DNA of 64,000 bases from positions 2,542,001 to 2,606,000 of the forward strand of contig NZ_JAMXIA010000001.1 in the NCBI RefSeq assembly GCF_025457425.1, in the 5' to 3' direction. This DNA is from Chryseobacterium foetidum (GTDB lineage Bacteria; Bacteroidota; Bacteroidia; Flavobacteriales; Weeksellaceae). Position 1 is the first letter of the stretch, and every line of letters begins with the position of its first letter. Shown piece after piece: positions 50,736-57,954 of this stretch. A program made the position numbers and the translations under genes. The notes beneath the pieces were generated by a model. The model did not search any database. It was not told the DNA's origin and was given only the letters and a program-made list of their open reading frames with translations.

Positions 50736-51500
50736 ATGAGCGATTTTGTAACATCAGAAATTAAAAACAATATTGCCGAAATCACTTTCGGAACTGCAAA
50801 AAGCAATGCTCTTCCGGGAGCGATTTTAGAAAAATTAGCTGCAACTATTCTTGAAGAGGGAGCGAAAATAGAAGTGAAAGCAATCTTGGTTAAAAGCGAG
50901 GGCGAAAAAGCGTTCTGTGCCGGAGCAAGTTTTGATGAACTTTTAGCCATCGGAGAACTTGAAGCTTCAACGAAGTTTTTCGGTGGTTTCGCCAAAGTTT
51001 TAAATGCAATGAGAAATTGTGGTAAGATCGTGATTGTAAGAGTTCAGGGGAAAACTACCGGTGGTGGAGTAGGCTTGGCTTGTGGTGCTGATTACTGTTT
51101 TGCAACTAAAGATTCTGCTCTGGCTTTGACGGAAATCAATTTAGGAATCGGACCTTTCGTTATTGGACCTTATGTAGAAAGAAAAATCGGGAAGTCTCAG
51201 TTTTCTGCCATGGCGATTGATGCAGATTTCAGATCTGCAGAATGGGCGGAACAGCACAATATTTACCACTCAGTTTCTGAAACAATTGCAGAAATGGATT
51301 CTAAATTAGAGAAATTCTTAAACACATTATCCGCCAGAAGCGAAGATGCTTTGGCTTTAATTAAAAAAGTTTCATGGGAAGGAACAGAGCATTTTAATGA
51401 ATTGATGCCAGCCAGAATTCACATGAGTGCAAGTTTGATTCTGGAAGATTCTGCCAAGAAAAATATAGAAGCTATAAAAGAGAGATTAAGAGCTAAATAA
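50736..51500 (+). CDS. Enoyl-CoA hydratase/isomerase family protein (candidate PaaF)
   Basis: This 254-residue crotonase-fold enzyme has oxyanion-hole segments AFCAGASFDEL and TTGGGVGLACGADYCF. Of the two catalytic glutamates of classical hydratases, the second is present (LALTEINLGIGPFV) and the first is replaced by Gly (GGGVGL), a pattern also seen in methylglutaconyl-CoA-hydratase-like enzymes. The PAA pathway needs a 2,3-dehydroadipyl-CoA hydratase (PaaF), which is absent from the main cluster. The shared operator makes this gene the best local candidate, but the active-site pattern leaves branched-chain acyl-CoA substrates open. It is a single gene with a strong terminator. Confidence 0.88.
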   Translation: MSDFVTSEIKNNIAEITFGTAKSNALPGAILEKLAATILEEGAKIEVKAILVKSEGEKAFCAGASFDELLAIGELEASTKFFGGFAKVLNAMRNCGKIVIVRVQGKTTGGGVGLACGADYCFATKDSALALTEINLGIGPFVIGPYVERKIGKSQFSAMAIDADFRSAEWAEQHNIYHSVSETIAEMDSKLEKFLNTLSARSEDALALIKKVSWEGTEHFNELMPARIHMSASLILEDSAKKNIEAIKERLRAK

Positions 51501-51508
51501 TTGATAGA

Positions 51509-51546
51509 AAGCGTTGTCGGAATTAAAACTGACAACGCTTTTTTTT
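51509..51546 (+). terminator. Intrinsic terminator of the enoyl-CoA hydratase gene
   Basis: AAGCGTTGTC pairs perfectly with GACAACGCTT around a 12-base loop and is followed by a T8 run. It overlaps the stop of the convergent acetyltransferase gene. Confidence 0.92.
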
Positions 51547-52087
51547 ACTTTTTATATTCAGATTTTAAAAGAGAATACAATACGGAATCTTCAAAAACGC
51601 CATCCACCAAATAATGTCCGCGTGTAATTCCTTCTTTTGAAAAGCCGTAATGCTCCAAAAGCTTTTTTGAAGGTATATTGGCGTCATCAATTAACGCTTC
51701 AATCCGATTGAGATCCAGTTCTTCAAAACCAAATTCAATTATTCTTCCGAGGGCTTCTTTCATGTAGCCTTTGCGTTTATATTCTTCCAAAAACAAATCA
51801 TAACCTACTTCCGCACGGTGATGTTGAGGATTCCAGGTATGAAAACTGATGTTGCCGATTTTTTTACCGCTTTGTTTTTCTACAATTTTAAAACTCAGTA
51901 TTTTTCGATTGTAAGATTCGTAGCCGTAATGATTTATTTTTTTCTGTCGTGCAAATTCTTCCTCATCCGTAATGCCCAAAATTTCTTTAATTTTTTCATC
52001 ATCATTCAATTCAAAAATCTCGATCATCTTTTTTGGATCCAGCTTCAGAAGGATGAGGCGTTCTGTTTCTAATGTTTCAAATGTCAT
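51545..52087 (-). CDS. RimJ/RimL-type GNAT acetyltransferase
   Basis: This 180-residue protein has the typical start LETERLILLKLD of the RimJ/RimL group, the central GNISFHTWNPQHHRAEVGYD, motif A YKRKGYMKEALGRIIEFGFE and motif B RIEALIDDANIPSKKLLEHY with GFSKEGITR. It should acetylate an amino group, perhaps on a protein or a small molecule. It is monocistronic, and its stop touches the terminator of the convergent gene. Confidence 0.88.
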   Translation of the reverse strand: MTFETLETERLILLKLDPKKMIEIFELNDDEKIKEILGITDEEEFARQKKINHYGYESYNRKILSFKIVEKQSGKKIGNISFHTWNPQHHRAEVGYDLFLEEYKRKGYMKEALGRIIEFGFEELDLNRIEALIDDANIPSKKLLEHYGFSKEGITRGHYLVDGVFEDSVLYSLLKSEYKK

Positions 52088-52105
52088 TTTTTATTTTTTT
52101 ATTCC

Positions 52106-52178
52106 CGCTGATTGTTCAGATTTAACAGATTAAATTGTGTGGAAAATAATTTGCTTTATCCTTAAAATCTGCGTGAGT
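52106..52178. repeat. GCAGATT-word repeat, degenerate copy 3
   Basis: Words CAGATTTAACAGATTAAA on the left and CCTTAAAATCTGCGTGAG on the right are partly complementary. The match to the two better copies is confined to the words and their order, so this may be a decayed member. Confidence 0.5.
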
Positions 52179-52290
52179 TGTTAATTCTAATCATTTAGAT
52201 TTAAATTTTTTCTCATTCGCCCACCTTTTTTGCCCTTTTGCATAGCTAATTTCCATCTCAATCTTTTGTGACTTTTGTGGTTAAACAAAA

Positions 52291-53892
52291 TCAGTTCTTT
52301 AATAAATTAATAGAAACCGTCGCCAGATCAGAATTGGGAAATTTTCTAAAAAGTTCCTTATCGATTTTTAAACCCGTTTCCAGACAAATCTTTTTAAATA
52401 CATCAACTTCCAGAATATATTGATCTGAAAAACCATGAGTCGCCTCATAAGCCGTTGCAGGAGTTTTTCCCAAATTTTCAGCTGTAAGTTTTGAATCTAA
52501 AGCATGAAGTTCGATAATGAGAAGTCCGTTTTCACGAATGTACGGCAGCCAAAGTTCCAGATGTTCTTTTAGACTTTCTTCAACTAAACTGTTAGGTAAT
52601 CGTTTCCCACGATGGACAAAGGCTCCGGTTGAAGTGCTGATTCTCTCAGGCTGACTGTTTTCGGGAGATTTCCAGACTCTGTTGTGGTCTAAAAATGTTC
52701 TTATATTTAATAAATCTGAAAGTTCAATTTCATAATTTTCCTTTAAATCATCTGCGAGCTGTTTCGGATTTCCGATGTCGCCCCAGATTACTTTTGCCCA
52801 GATATCATTGTTGATAAGGTTGGCTCGGGTCACTTTCAAAGCCGCCTGATTGTAATCGGCACCCACCAGAAACAGAGGATGTTCTTCCAGCATTTTCCCA
52901 CGAAGCGTGTATCTTTCAATCGTTTCAAAAATATGTTGAATGAAGGCACCGTTTCCGCAACCCATATCCAAAACGCCTTTTGGCTGCAGATGAATCGGTT
53001 GATTAAAAATCTGAATAATAAAATCATTCGCCACTTTAAAGTAATTGGAATGCGAACCACCGCTTCCCCAAACGTTCATCGCCCTGTCAACGTGAATTTC
53101 ATCTTCACCATCGGCAATTTCTCTGATTTTTGAAGCGTTTCCAAACAGAAGATCATCCATTTTATTCAACAGCGGAAGATAGGAAACCGTAACGCCGTAC
53201 GATGCCGCTCTTTTGGCAAAGTAAATTCCCGTTTCGGTAAATTTGTAATTGTCGCCAGTCTTTTTAAACCAGTTTAAATAAGTCAGAAAGTCCAAGATCA
53301 CTTCAAAATTTTCTGAGTTTTTGTGAAATTCTGCTGCCTGAAAGGATGTTTCCATAAAGTATTTGTGAAACATTCCTGTCATACCCAAATAAACGATGAC
53401 TGGGCCGATGATACAACCCTCGATATGTTTTAAAATCTGTTCCTGTACAGTTTTTTCTTCCAAATCATCAGAAAGCTGAATTCCAAAATTACTTTTGACA
53501 GAATTGCTCAGTTGTGTAAATTCTTCAATAAAAGAATTCTCATTAATTTTATTTTTAATATCGGTTGAAAGCTTCAGAAACGGTAGGACTTTCAGATAAA
53601 GCAAACTGTATTTCTGAAGAAACGGTGTTCTGTTATTCGCTGAAATTGTAATACTGTTATTTTGATTGTCGACATCATAACTTAGAAATCCTTGTGACGC
53701 CAAAGCCCGAACTGCTACATTCAGATAACCATCATTAGCCCCAAATTCGTCCGAAAGCTCATTCAGCAATATTTTTTCACGCTGAATAATCAGAGAAATA
53801 ATTTCCTTTTTTATGAGCGATGTCACGATGGGAGCGGTTACCACGCCATCCAGATGCTTAAAAATCTCCGACCTCAGAATTTCCTTGTCCAT
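52291..53892 (-). CDS. SAM-dependent methyltransferase with duplicated N-terminal modules
   Basis: This 533-residue cytoplasmic protein has a C-terminal class I methyltransferase domain (about 285-530) with GVLDMGCGNGAFIQHIF as motif I, FLVGADYNQAALKVTRANLI, and LLIIELHALDSK. The N-terminal part holds two similar helical modules: FKHLDGVVTAPIVTSLIKKE (about 12-31) and LKHIEGCIIGPVIVYLGMTG (about 153-172), each followed by a winged-helix-like segment. This layout resembles O-methyltransferases and the AprA-type methyltransferases of polyketide loading modules. The substrate is unknown. It stands alone, divergent from the next operon. Confidence 0.8.
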   Translation of the reverse strand: MDKEILRSEIFKHLDGVVTAPIVTSLIKKEIISLIIQREKILLNELSDEFGANDGYLNVAVRALASQGFLSYDVDNQNNSITISANNRTPFLQKYSLLYLKVLPFLKLSTDIKNKINENSFIEEFTQLSNSVKSNFGIQLSDDLEEKTVQEQILKHIEGCIIGPVIVYLGMTGMFHKYFMETSFQAAEFHKNSENFEVILDFLTYLNWFKKTGDNYKFTETGIYFAKRAASYGVTVSYLPLLNKMDDLLFGNASKIREIADGEDEIHVDRAMNVWGSGGSHSNYFKVANDFIIQIFNQPIHLQPKGVLDMGCGNGAFIQHIFETIERYTLRGKMLEEHPLFLVGADYNQAALKVTRANLINNDIWAKVIWGDIGNPKQLADDLKENYEIELSDLLNIRTFLDHNRVWKSPENSQPERISTSTGAFVHRGKRLPNSLVEESLKEHLELWLPYIRENGLLIIELHALDSKLTAENLGKTPATAYEATHGFSDQYILEVDVFKKICLETGLKIDKELFRKFPNSDLATVSINLLKN

Positions 53893-53944
53893 ACAATATG
53901 TTTTTTCTAAAATAAAAAATTTAGATAAATATTCTGAAAAAAGT

Positions 53945-53974
53945 TTTGCTGTTTAAAAATTAAATATAACTTTG
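53945..53974 (+). promoter_or_regulatory. Promoter of the membrane protein / winged-helix operon
   Basis: TTTG (53945-53948) and TAACTTTG (53967-53974, exact to TAnnTTTG) are 18 bases apart. The -7 box is the left half of the palindrome listed next. Confidence 0.7.
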
Positions 53975-53986
53975 CAATTCAAAGTT
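53968..53986. promoter_or_regulatory. Operator-like palindrome, site 1
   Basis: AACTTTG-CAATT-CAAAGTT is a perfect seven-base-arm inverted repeat. It overlaps the -7 box and ends seven bases before the first start codon of the operon that encodes a winged-helix regulator. A second copy lies at 55404. Confidence 0.7.
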
Positions 53987-53993
53987 CTTTTAT

Positions 53994-54611
53994 ATGGAAT
54001 CAAAAAACTATCACGAAGACTTATCGCACATCCGTTCTATGATGGAACGGTCGTCACGGTTTATTTCACTGAGTGGCCTGTCGGGAGTAGTGGCAGGTTT
54101 GGCTGCCATGATTGGTGCGGCTTATGTTTTTTTTGTTTTTAAAAGAGAGGGAATCGATTATTTTGATGGCGACAGAAATATTTTCAGCAAATCTTTGGTT
54201 CAGGAACTTGTTGTAATCGGAGCAGTAATTTTGGTTATTGCGATTGCAAGCGGATACATTCTCACTGCCAACAAAAGCAAAAAGAAGGGACTGAAAATCT
54301 GGGATGCAACAACAAAAAAATTGCTTTTTGCCTTTGCCATTCCTTTAGTAACCGGAGGATTTTTCTGTCTCGGACTTTTGTATCATCATTTATTCGTTTT
54401 GGTCGCTCCCGCAACATTGATTTTCTACGGATTAGCTTTGGTAAGCGCAGAAAGATATACTTTGACGGATATAAAATATTTAGGCTATTGCCAAATCGTT
54501 TTGGGATTGCTTTCCTTCTTGTTTTTAGGTTGGGGATTGGTCGCCTGGACGATTGGTTTTGGGGTTTTACATATTGTGTATGGATTGATTATGCATAAGA
54601 AGTACAAGTAA
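53994..54611 (+). CDS. Polytopic membrane protein of unknown function
   Basis: This 205-residue inner-membrane protein has about six hydrophobic helices, arranged as pairs (about 22-48, 65-90, 108-128, 131-150, 160-180, 181-198). The start ENYHEDLSHIRSMMERSSRF-like segment (KNYHEDLSHIRSMMERSSRF) is a cytoplasmic helix that I have seen in similar Bacteroidota proteins adjoining small winged-helix regulators. No enzymatic motif is present. It is the first gene of the operon and two bases from the next. Confidence 0.75.
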   Translation: MESKNYHEDLSHIRSMMERSSRFISLSGLSGVVAGLAAMIGAAYVFFVFKREGIDYFDGDRNIFSKSLVQELVVIGAVILVIAIASGYILTANKSKKKGLKIWDATTKKLLFAFAIPLVTGGFFCLGLLYHHLFVLVAPATLIFYGLALVSAERYTLTDIKYLGYCQIVLGLLSFLFLGWGLVAWTIGFGVLHIVYGLIMHKKYK

Positions 54612-54612
54612 A

Positions 54613-55074
54613 ATGGTTGCCTTATATGTTGTTTTTATAGCGGTTTTTGTTTTTGGTATTTCTGTCGTATTATTTAAAGAGAATAAGAGAAAATTTTTGA
54701 TAAGCGGAATTACTGCCGCGATTCTTTCTCCTTTAATTTATTTTGCATTTGTCTCTTTTCTCATCTTTACAATGAGCATAGAAAGAAGCAGAGATTTTGA
54801 CGAAAATCTATGGAAAACAACTTCCGAAGCCGAAGGGGAATTTGGTAAATATGAAATGATTGACGATCTTATCGAAAGTGATTTGTTAATTAATAAAGAT
54901 TCTCTTGAAGTCAAAAAGATTTTAGGAATGCCGGAATATCGGGATAAAGAAAAGAATTTTTGGCAATACTATGCAGGAATGAGTAACGGTTTCGGTTTTG
55001 TCGACCATCATCTTATTGTAAATTTTAAGCATGGTAAAGTAAGTAAGCTGGAACATAAAAGACTTAAAGATTAA
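54613..55074 (+). CDS. Membrane-anchored protein of unknown function
   Basis: This 153-residue protein has two hydrophobic helices (about 2-22 and 28-52) and a soluble C-terminal part (about 60-153) with SLEVKKILGMPEYRDKEKNF and a WQYYAGMSNGFGFVDHHLIV strand pair. This part resembles small SmpA/BamE-like outer-membrane domains in pattern only. It is cotranscribed with its neighbours (2 and 16 bases). Confidence 0.65.
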   Translation: MVALYVVFIAVFVFGISVVLFKENKRKFLISGITAAILSPLIYFAFVSFLIFTMSIERSRDFDENLWKTTSEAEGEFGKYEMIDDLIESDLLINKDSLEVKKILGMPEYRDKEKNFWQYYAGMSNGFGFVDHHLIVNFKHGKVSKLEHKRLKD

Positions 55075-55090
55075 TTGAATTAAAATTAAA

Positions 55091-55381
55091 ATGATCAACA
55101 TTTCAAAACTCAACAAAGAATTCGAAAGCCGTGTGAGATTGGGCATCATGTCCGTTCTGATGGTCAACGACTGGGTTGATTTTTCTGAAATGAAAAACCT
55201 TCTGGAAATCACAGACGGAAATATGGCAAGCCACAGCAATGCTCTGGAAAAAGCCAATTACATCGAGGTGAAAAAAGAATTTGTCGGCAAAAAACCAAAG
55301 ACTTCTTACCGTGTGACGCAGTCAGGAAGAACGGCTTTCACACAACATTTAGATGCACTTGAAAAATTAATAGGAAGATAA
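55091..55381 (+). CDS. Winged-helix transcriptional regulator
   Basis: This 96-residue protein is a single winged-helix domain of the MarR/ArsR-like group: LNKEFESRVRLGIMSVLMVN, DFSEMKNLLEITDGNMASHS as helix-turn-helix, NALEKANYIEVKKEFVGKKP for recognition helix and wing, and a terminal helix that probably dimerises (TQHLDALEKLIGR). No metal or thiol sensor is present. It is the third gene of its operon; the palindromes at 53968 and 55404 before its own operon and before the next gene make autoregulation likely. Confidence 0.88.
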   Translation: MINISKLNKEFESRVRLGIMSVLMVNDWVDFSEMKNLLEITDGNMASHSNALEKANYIEVKKEFVGKKPKTSYRVTQSGRTAFTQHLDALEKLIGR

Positions 55382-55403
55382 ACTCTATATTTTTTTGAAA
55401 TTA

Positions 55404-55422
55404 AACTTTGAAATACAAAGTA
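55404..55422. promoter_or_regulatory. Operator-like palindrome, site 2
   Basis: AACTTTG-AAATA-CAAAGTA repeats site 1 with six of seven arm pairs and the same five-base spacing. It lies 26 bases before the small membrane gene at 55448. A -7-like AAACTTTG is contained in it, as in site 1. Confidence 0.65.
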
Positions 55423-55447
55423 CTTTAATAAATTAAAATTAAAAATT

Positions 55448-55738
55448 ATGATGACAAAACAGCAAAAAGCAGCACTCATTTTCGCTATTCCTTCACTTTT
55501 GATGGTGGCAGCATTCGTCACAAATAATTTTGCAGAAGGCTTTAACTGGACGGGTTCAGACTTCCTGATCGCCGCAGTTTTACTCTTCGGAACTGCCTCA
55601 TTTATTTACATGATTGTGAATTCAAATCTTTCAGTCAGAGCAAAAATTATGATTTCCATCGTCATCGTTCTTATTCTGATGGTTATTTGGGTTGAAATGG
55701 CAGTTGGTCTTTTCGGATCACCAATCGCGGGAAGATAA
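55448..55738 (+). CDS. Small membrane protein under the same operator
   Basis: This 96-residue protein has three hydrophobic helices (about 8-26, 36-54, 63-88). No family is recognised. Separate from the upstream operon by 66 bases and a second operator copy, it is probably transcribed on its own and controlled by the same winged-helix protein. Confidence 0.7.
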   Translation: MMTKQQKAALIFAIPSLLMVAAFVTNNFAEGFNWTGSDFLIAAVLLFGTASFIYMIVNSNLSVRAKIMISIVIVLILMVIWVEMAVGLFGSPIAGR

Positions 55739-55770
55739 ATGTACTCGAAAGGATTATAAGTAAATAAGTT

Positions 55771-55842
55771 TCACGCAGATTGAGCTGATTCGGCAGATTT
55801 GCCAGCAGTTTAAAATCTGCTCAATCCAAAAAATCTGCGTGA
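55771..55842. repeat. GCAGATT-word hairpin (copy 2)
   Basis: Outer arms TCACGCAGATT (55771-55781) and AATCTGCGTGA (55832-55842) enclose inner arms GCAGATTT (55793-55800) and AAATCTGC (55813-55820). It has the same layout as the copy after pyrC. It lies between two genes on the same strand. Confidence 0.75.
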
Positions 55843-55871
55843 GATAAAAAAACATCGCAAAGAAATTAATC

Positions 55872-56711
55872 ATGACTAGAAAACATTTCCTCAAAAGACT
55901 GTTACAGCTTTCCGCAGTCGGAGCTTTACCCTTCCTTTATTCATGGCAGATCGAACCGTTTTGGCTGGAGTTTGTACAAAGAAAACTGCCCATCAGAAAT
56001 TTACCGAAAGAACTGGAAGGTAAAATCCTGATGCCGATTTCAGATTTGCACGTCGGAAACCGTTTCGACTGGAATTTCCTCATCGAGTCCTTTCAGAAAG
56101 CCAAAAATTTCAATCCCGATTTTGTGGTGTACACCGGAGATTTCGTCAATCACGGTACTCCCGAAGATCATGAAAGTCTCAAAAGAGTAATGTCAGAAGC
56201 CGTTTACGGAAGTTTAGGAACATTCGGTATTCTGGGAAATCACGATTATGGAGTGAAATTTAGGGATGTTGGAACTTCAGAAATTATCTGTAAAATTCTA
56301 GAAGACAGCGGTGTTACAATGATTAACAATGCTCAGAAAGATTGCCATGGCTTAAATCTGATCGGCTTCGACGACTTATGGTCGCCCAATTTTGATCCAA
56401 TGAAAGTCATGAAAGATTACGATCCTTCAAAAGCCAATTTAGTCCTCTGTCACAATCCCGATGTCTGCGACAAAGATGTTTGGAATGGCTATCAAGGCTG
56501 GATTCTGAGTGGTCATACCCACGGCGGACAATGCAGAATTCCGGGAGTTGTTACTCCAATTCTTCCCGTCAAAAACAGAAAATATATTTCCGGAGAAATC
56601 GATTTGCAGGACGGCAGAATGCTCTACATCAATCGTGCCATCGGGCATTCTTATCAGGTAAGATTTATGGTGAGGCCGGAGATTACGGTTTTTAAATTAA
56701 CTCAAGCTTAA
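55872..56711 (+). CDS. Metallophosphoesterase, membrane-associated
   Basis: This 279-residue protein has an N-terminal basic and hydrophobic segment (RKHFLKRLLQLSAVGALPFL), which may be an uncleaved signal anchor. All calcineurin-like motifs follow: SDLHVGN, YTGDFVNH, ILGNHDYG, LCHNPD and SGHTHGGQ, which bind two metal ions. The group includes UDP-2,3-diacylglucosamine pyrophosphatases of the LpxG type and general YkuE-like phosphoesterases; a role in lipid A or cell-wall lipid metabolism is possible but unproven. Confidence 0.9.
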   Translation: MTRKHFLKRLLQLSAVGALPFLYSWQIEPFWLEFVQRKLPIRNLPKELEGKILMPISDLHVGNRFDWNFLIESFQKAKNFNPDFVVYTGDFVNHGTPEDHESLKRVMSEAVYGSLGTFGILGNHDYGVKFRDVGTSEIICKILEDSGVTMINNAQKDCHGLNLIGFDDLWSPNFDPMKVMKDYDPSKANLVLCHNPDVCDKDVWNGYQGWILSGHTHGGQCRIPGVVTPILPVKNRKYISGEIDLQDGRMLYINRAIGHSYQVRFMVRPEITVFKLTQA

Positions 56712-56723
56712 AACTTTAAAATT

Positions 56724-57095
56724 ATGAAACTGATATTAACAATTATTGCCTTAGCGTTATTGGTTATTACAATTTTTAATGTGGATTATCCCTTAAAAGA
56801 TAAAACATTGTATGGAATGTATGTAAATACAAATTATCAAAATCCTATTTGTTGTGTGGAAGCACCTCATGAATCAGATACTTTGATTTTGTACAGCGAT
56901 GGAAATTTTGAAAGCAGATTTTTCGGTAAAGGACAATTTGAAATGAGTAATGGAATCAGTCCGCGAATTGAACTTCATTATAAAAGTTTTGGAGAATCGG
57001 CTTTGTTCAGCACTTATTTTTCAAATCAACTTTTCGGGAAGACTAAAATTATTTTGAATGGAGATATGAATCATGTTTACACAAAAATCAACTAA
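56724..57095 (+). CDS. Small exported protein of unknown function
   Basis: This 123-residue protein has one hydrophobic N-terminal helix (about 2-20) that acts as anchor or signal. The rest is a small beta-rich domain (LYGMYVNTNYQNPICCVEAP, DTLILYSDGNFESRFFGKGQ) with a Cys-Cys pair. It lies 12 bases after the phosphoesterase and overlaps nothing; the next start is four bases later. No family is recognised. Confidence 0.65.
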   Translation: MKLILTIIALALLVITIFNVDYPLKDKTLYGMYVNTNYQNPICCVEAPHESDTLILYSDGNFESRFFGKGQFEMSNGISPRIELHYKSFGESALFSTYFSNQLFGKTKIILNGDMNHVYTKIN

Positions 57096-57099
57096 AATC

Positions 57100-57399
57100 A
57101 TGAAAAATTCAACCATCAAAAACATCGGAAATTATACATTTTGGCTCTGTTTCATTCTCGGCAACATCTGCCTTTTCGGGAATATCATTACAAAAAATAT
57201 TGATTTTGCGCTCTGCGGTTTTGTTTTGCTATATCTTGCGTCGGCGCTCAATTTGCTGATCATTTTTGGATTATTGATTTACGGTTTTTTTCGTCGCAGC
57301 CAGCTCCCCAACTGTTTTTCTGCATCCGCAATGCTCTGCATCAATATCCCAATCGCAGCTCTTTACACCTATATCGGACTCACTTTAAATTCTATTTAA
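57100..57399 (+). CDS. Small membrane protein
   Basis: This 99-residue protein has three hydrophobic helices (about 8-26, 31-58, 75-95). The chosen start MKNSTIKNIG is preferred over an in-frame ATG 27 bases upstream, which lies within the previous gene. No function is visible. It is the last of three close genes (phosphoesterase, exported protein, this) and is followed by the GC-rich hairpin element. Confidence 0.65.
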   Translation: MKNSTIKNIGNYTFWLCFILGNICLFGNIITKNIDFALCGFVLLYLASALNLLIIFGLLIYGFFRRSQLPNCFSASAMLCINIPIAALYTYIGLTLNSI

Positions 57400-57404
57400 T
57401 TTTT

Positions 57405-57497
57405 TTTGGGCGCCTGTATCCGCCCTCCACTCCCGCTTTTTTGTGCCTTGGCTCTTCCCATCGCTTACAAAAAGAGCTCCGTTCAGGTCGGGGCGCG
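57405..57497 (+). repeat. GC-rich two-armed hairpin element, copy 2
   Basis: This 93-base element has the same left and right arms as copy 1 (31189), with three and two substitutions, and a different, slightly longer centre (57444-57466). The outer stem reads CCGcCCT / AGGtCGG, where one T-A pair of copy 1 has become C-G. It begins six bases after a stop codon and ends 56 bases before the next start. Confidence 0.75.
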
Positions 57498-57553
57498 TGC
57501 AATTCAACTTTAAAACACAATGTATTCATTTAACAAAGAAAAAATCTTACCCA

Positions 57554-57943
57554 ATGGAAACCGAAAATTCAAATCTCACCAACTCACAGATTAAAGAATG
57601 GTGGAGTGAAAGAAGATTGCTCTACAATTTCGGATTGGTAGTTTCGGGAATAACTGCTTTTATTCTGTATGTAATTTTAGGTGAATCACTTATAATGCCT
57701 TATGATCCCGAATTTGAAATCACTTTTTTTACAATATTCTTTCAGGGAATCGGCTATGTGGTTATGATGTTTTTTGCCAATTTATTCTATTTTTTAGGTG
57801 CGAACCATGACTTTAATTTTAATAAAGAAAATTCTCATAAGTTCAGAATTAATCTTTTTAATCTCGGCTTTTGGTTTTCAGTTTCCCTGCCGTTTTCAGT
57901 TCCTCTGATGATTGTGATTTCCTACTTTTTAAACTTTTACTAA
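57554..57943 (+). CDS. Membrane protein of unknown function
   Basis: This 129-residue protein has a short cytoplasmic helix (LTNSQIKEWWSERRLLYNFG) and three or four hydrophobic helices (about 22-42, 52-80, 100-126). The chosen start METENSN avoids 37 upstream residues that would be encoded by the GC-rich repeat element. No family is recognised. Confidence 0.7.
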   Translation: METENSNLTNSQIKEWWSERRLLYNFGLVVSGITAFILYVILGESLIMPYDPEFEITFFTIFFQGIGYVVMMFFANLFYFLGANHDFNFNKENSHKFRINLFNLGFWFSVSLPFSVPLMIVISYFLNFY

Positions 57944-57954
57944 ATACATCAACT

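Noticed and set aside
57443..57553. Upstream extension of the membrane protein into the GC-rich element
   Set aside because: The extra 37 residues are encoded by the repeat element, which is non-coding at its other copy.
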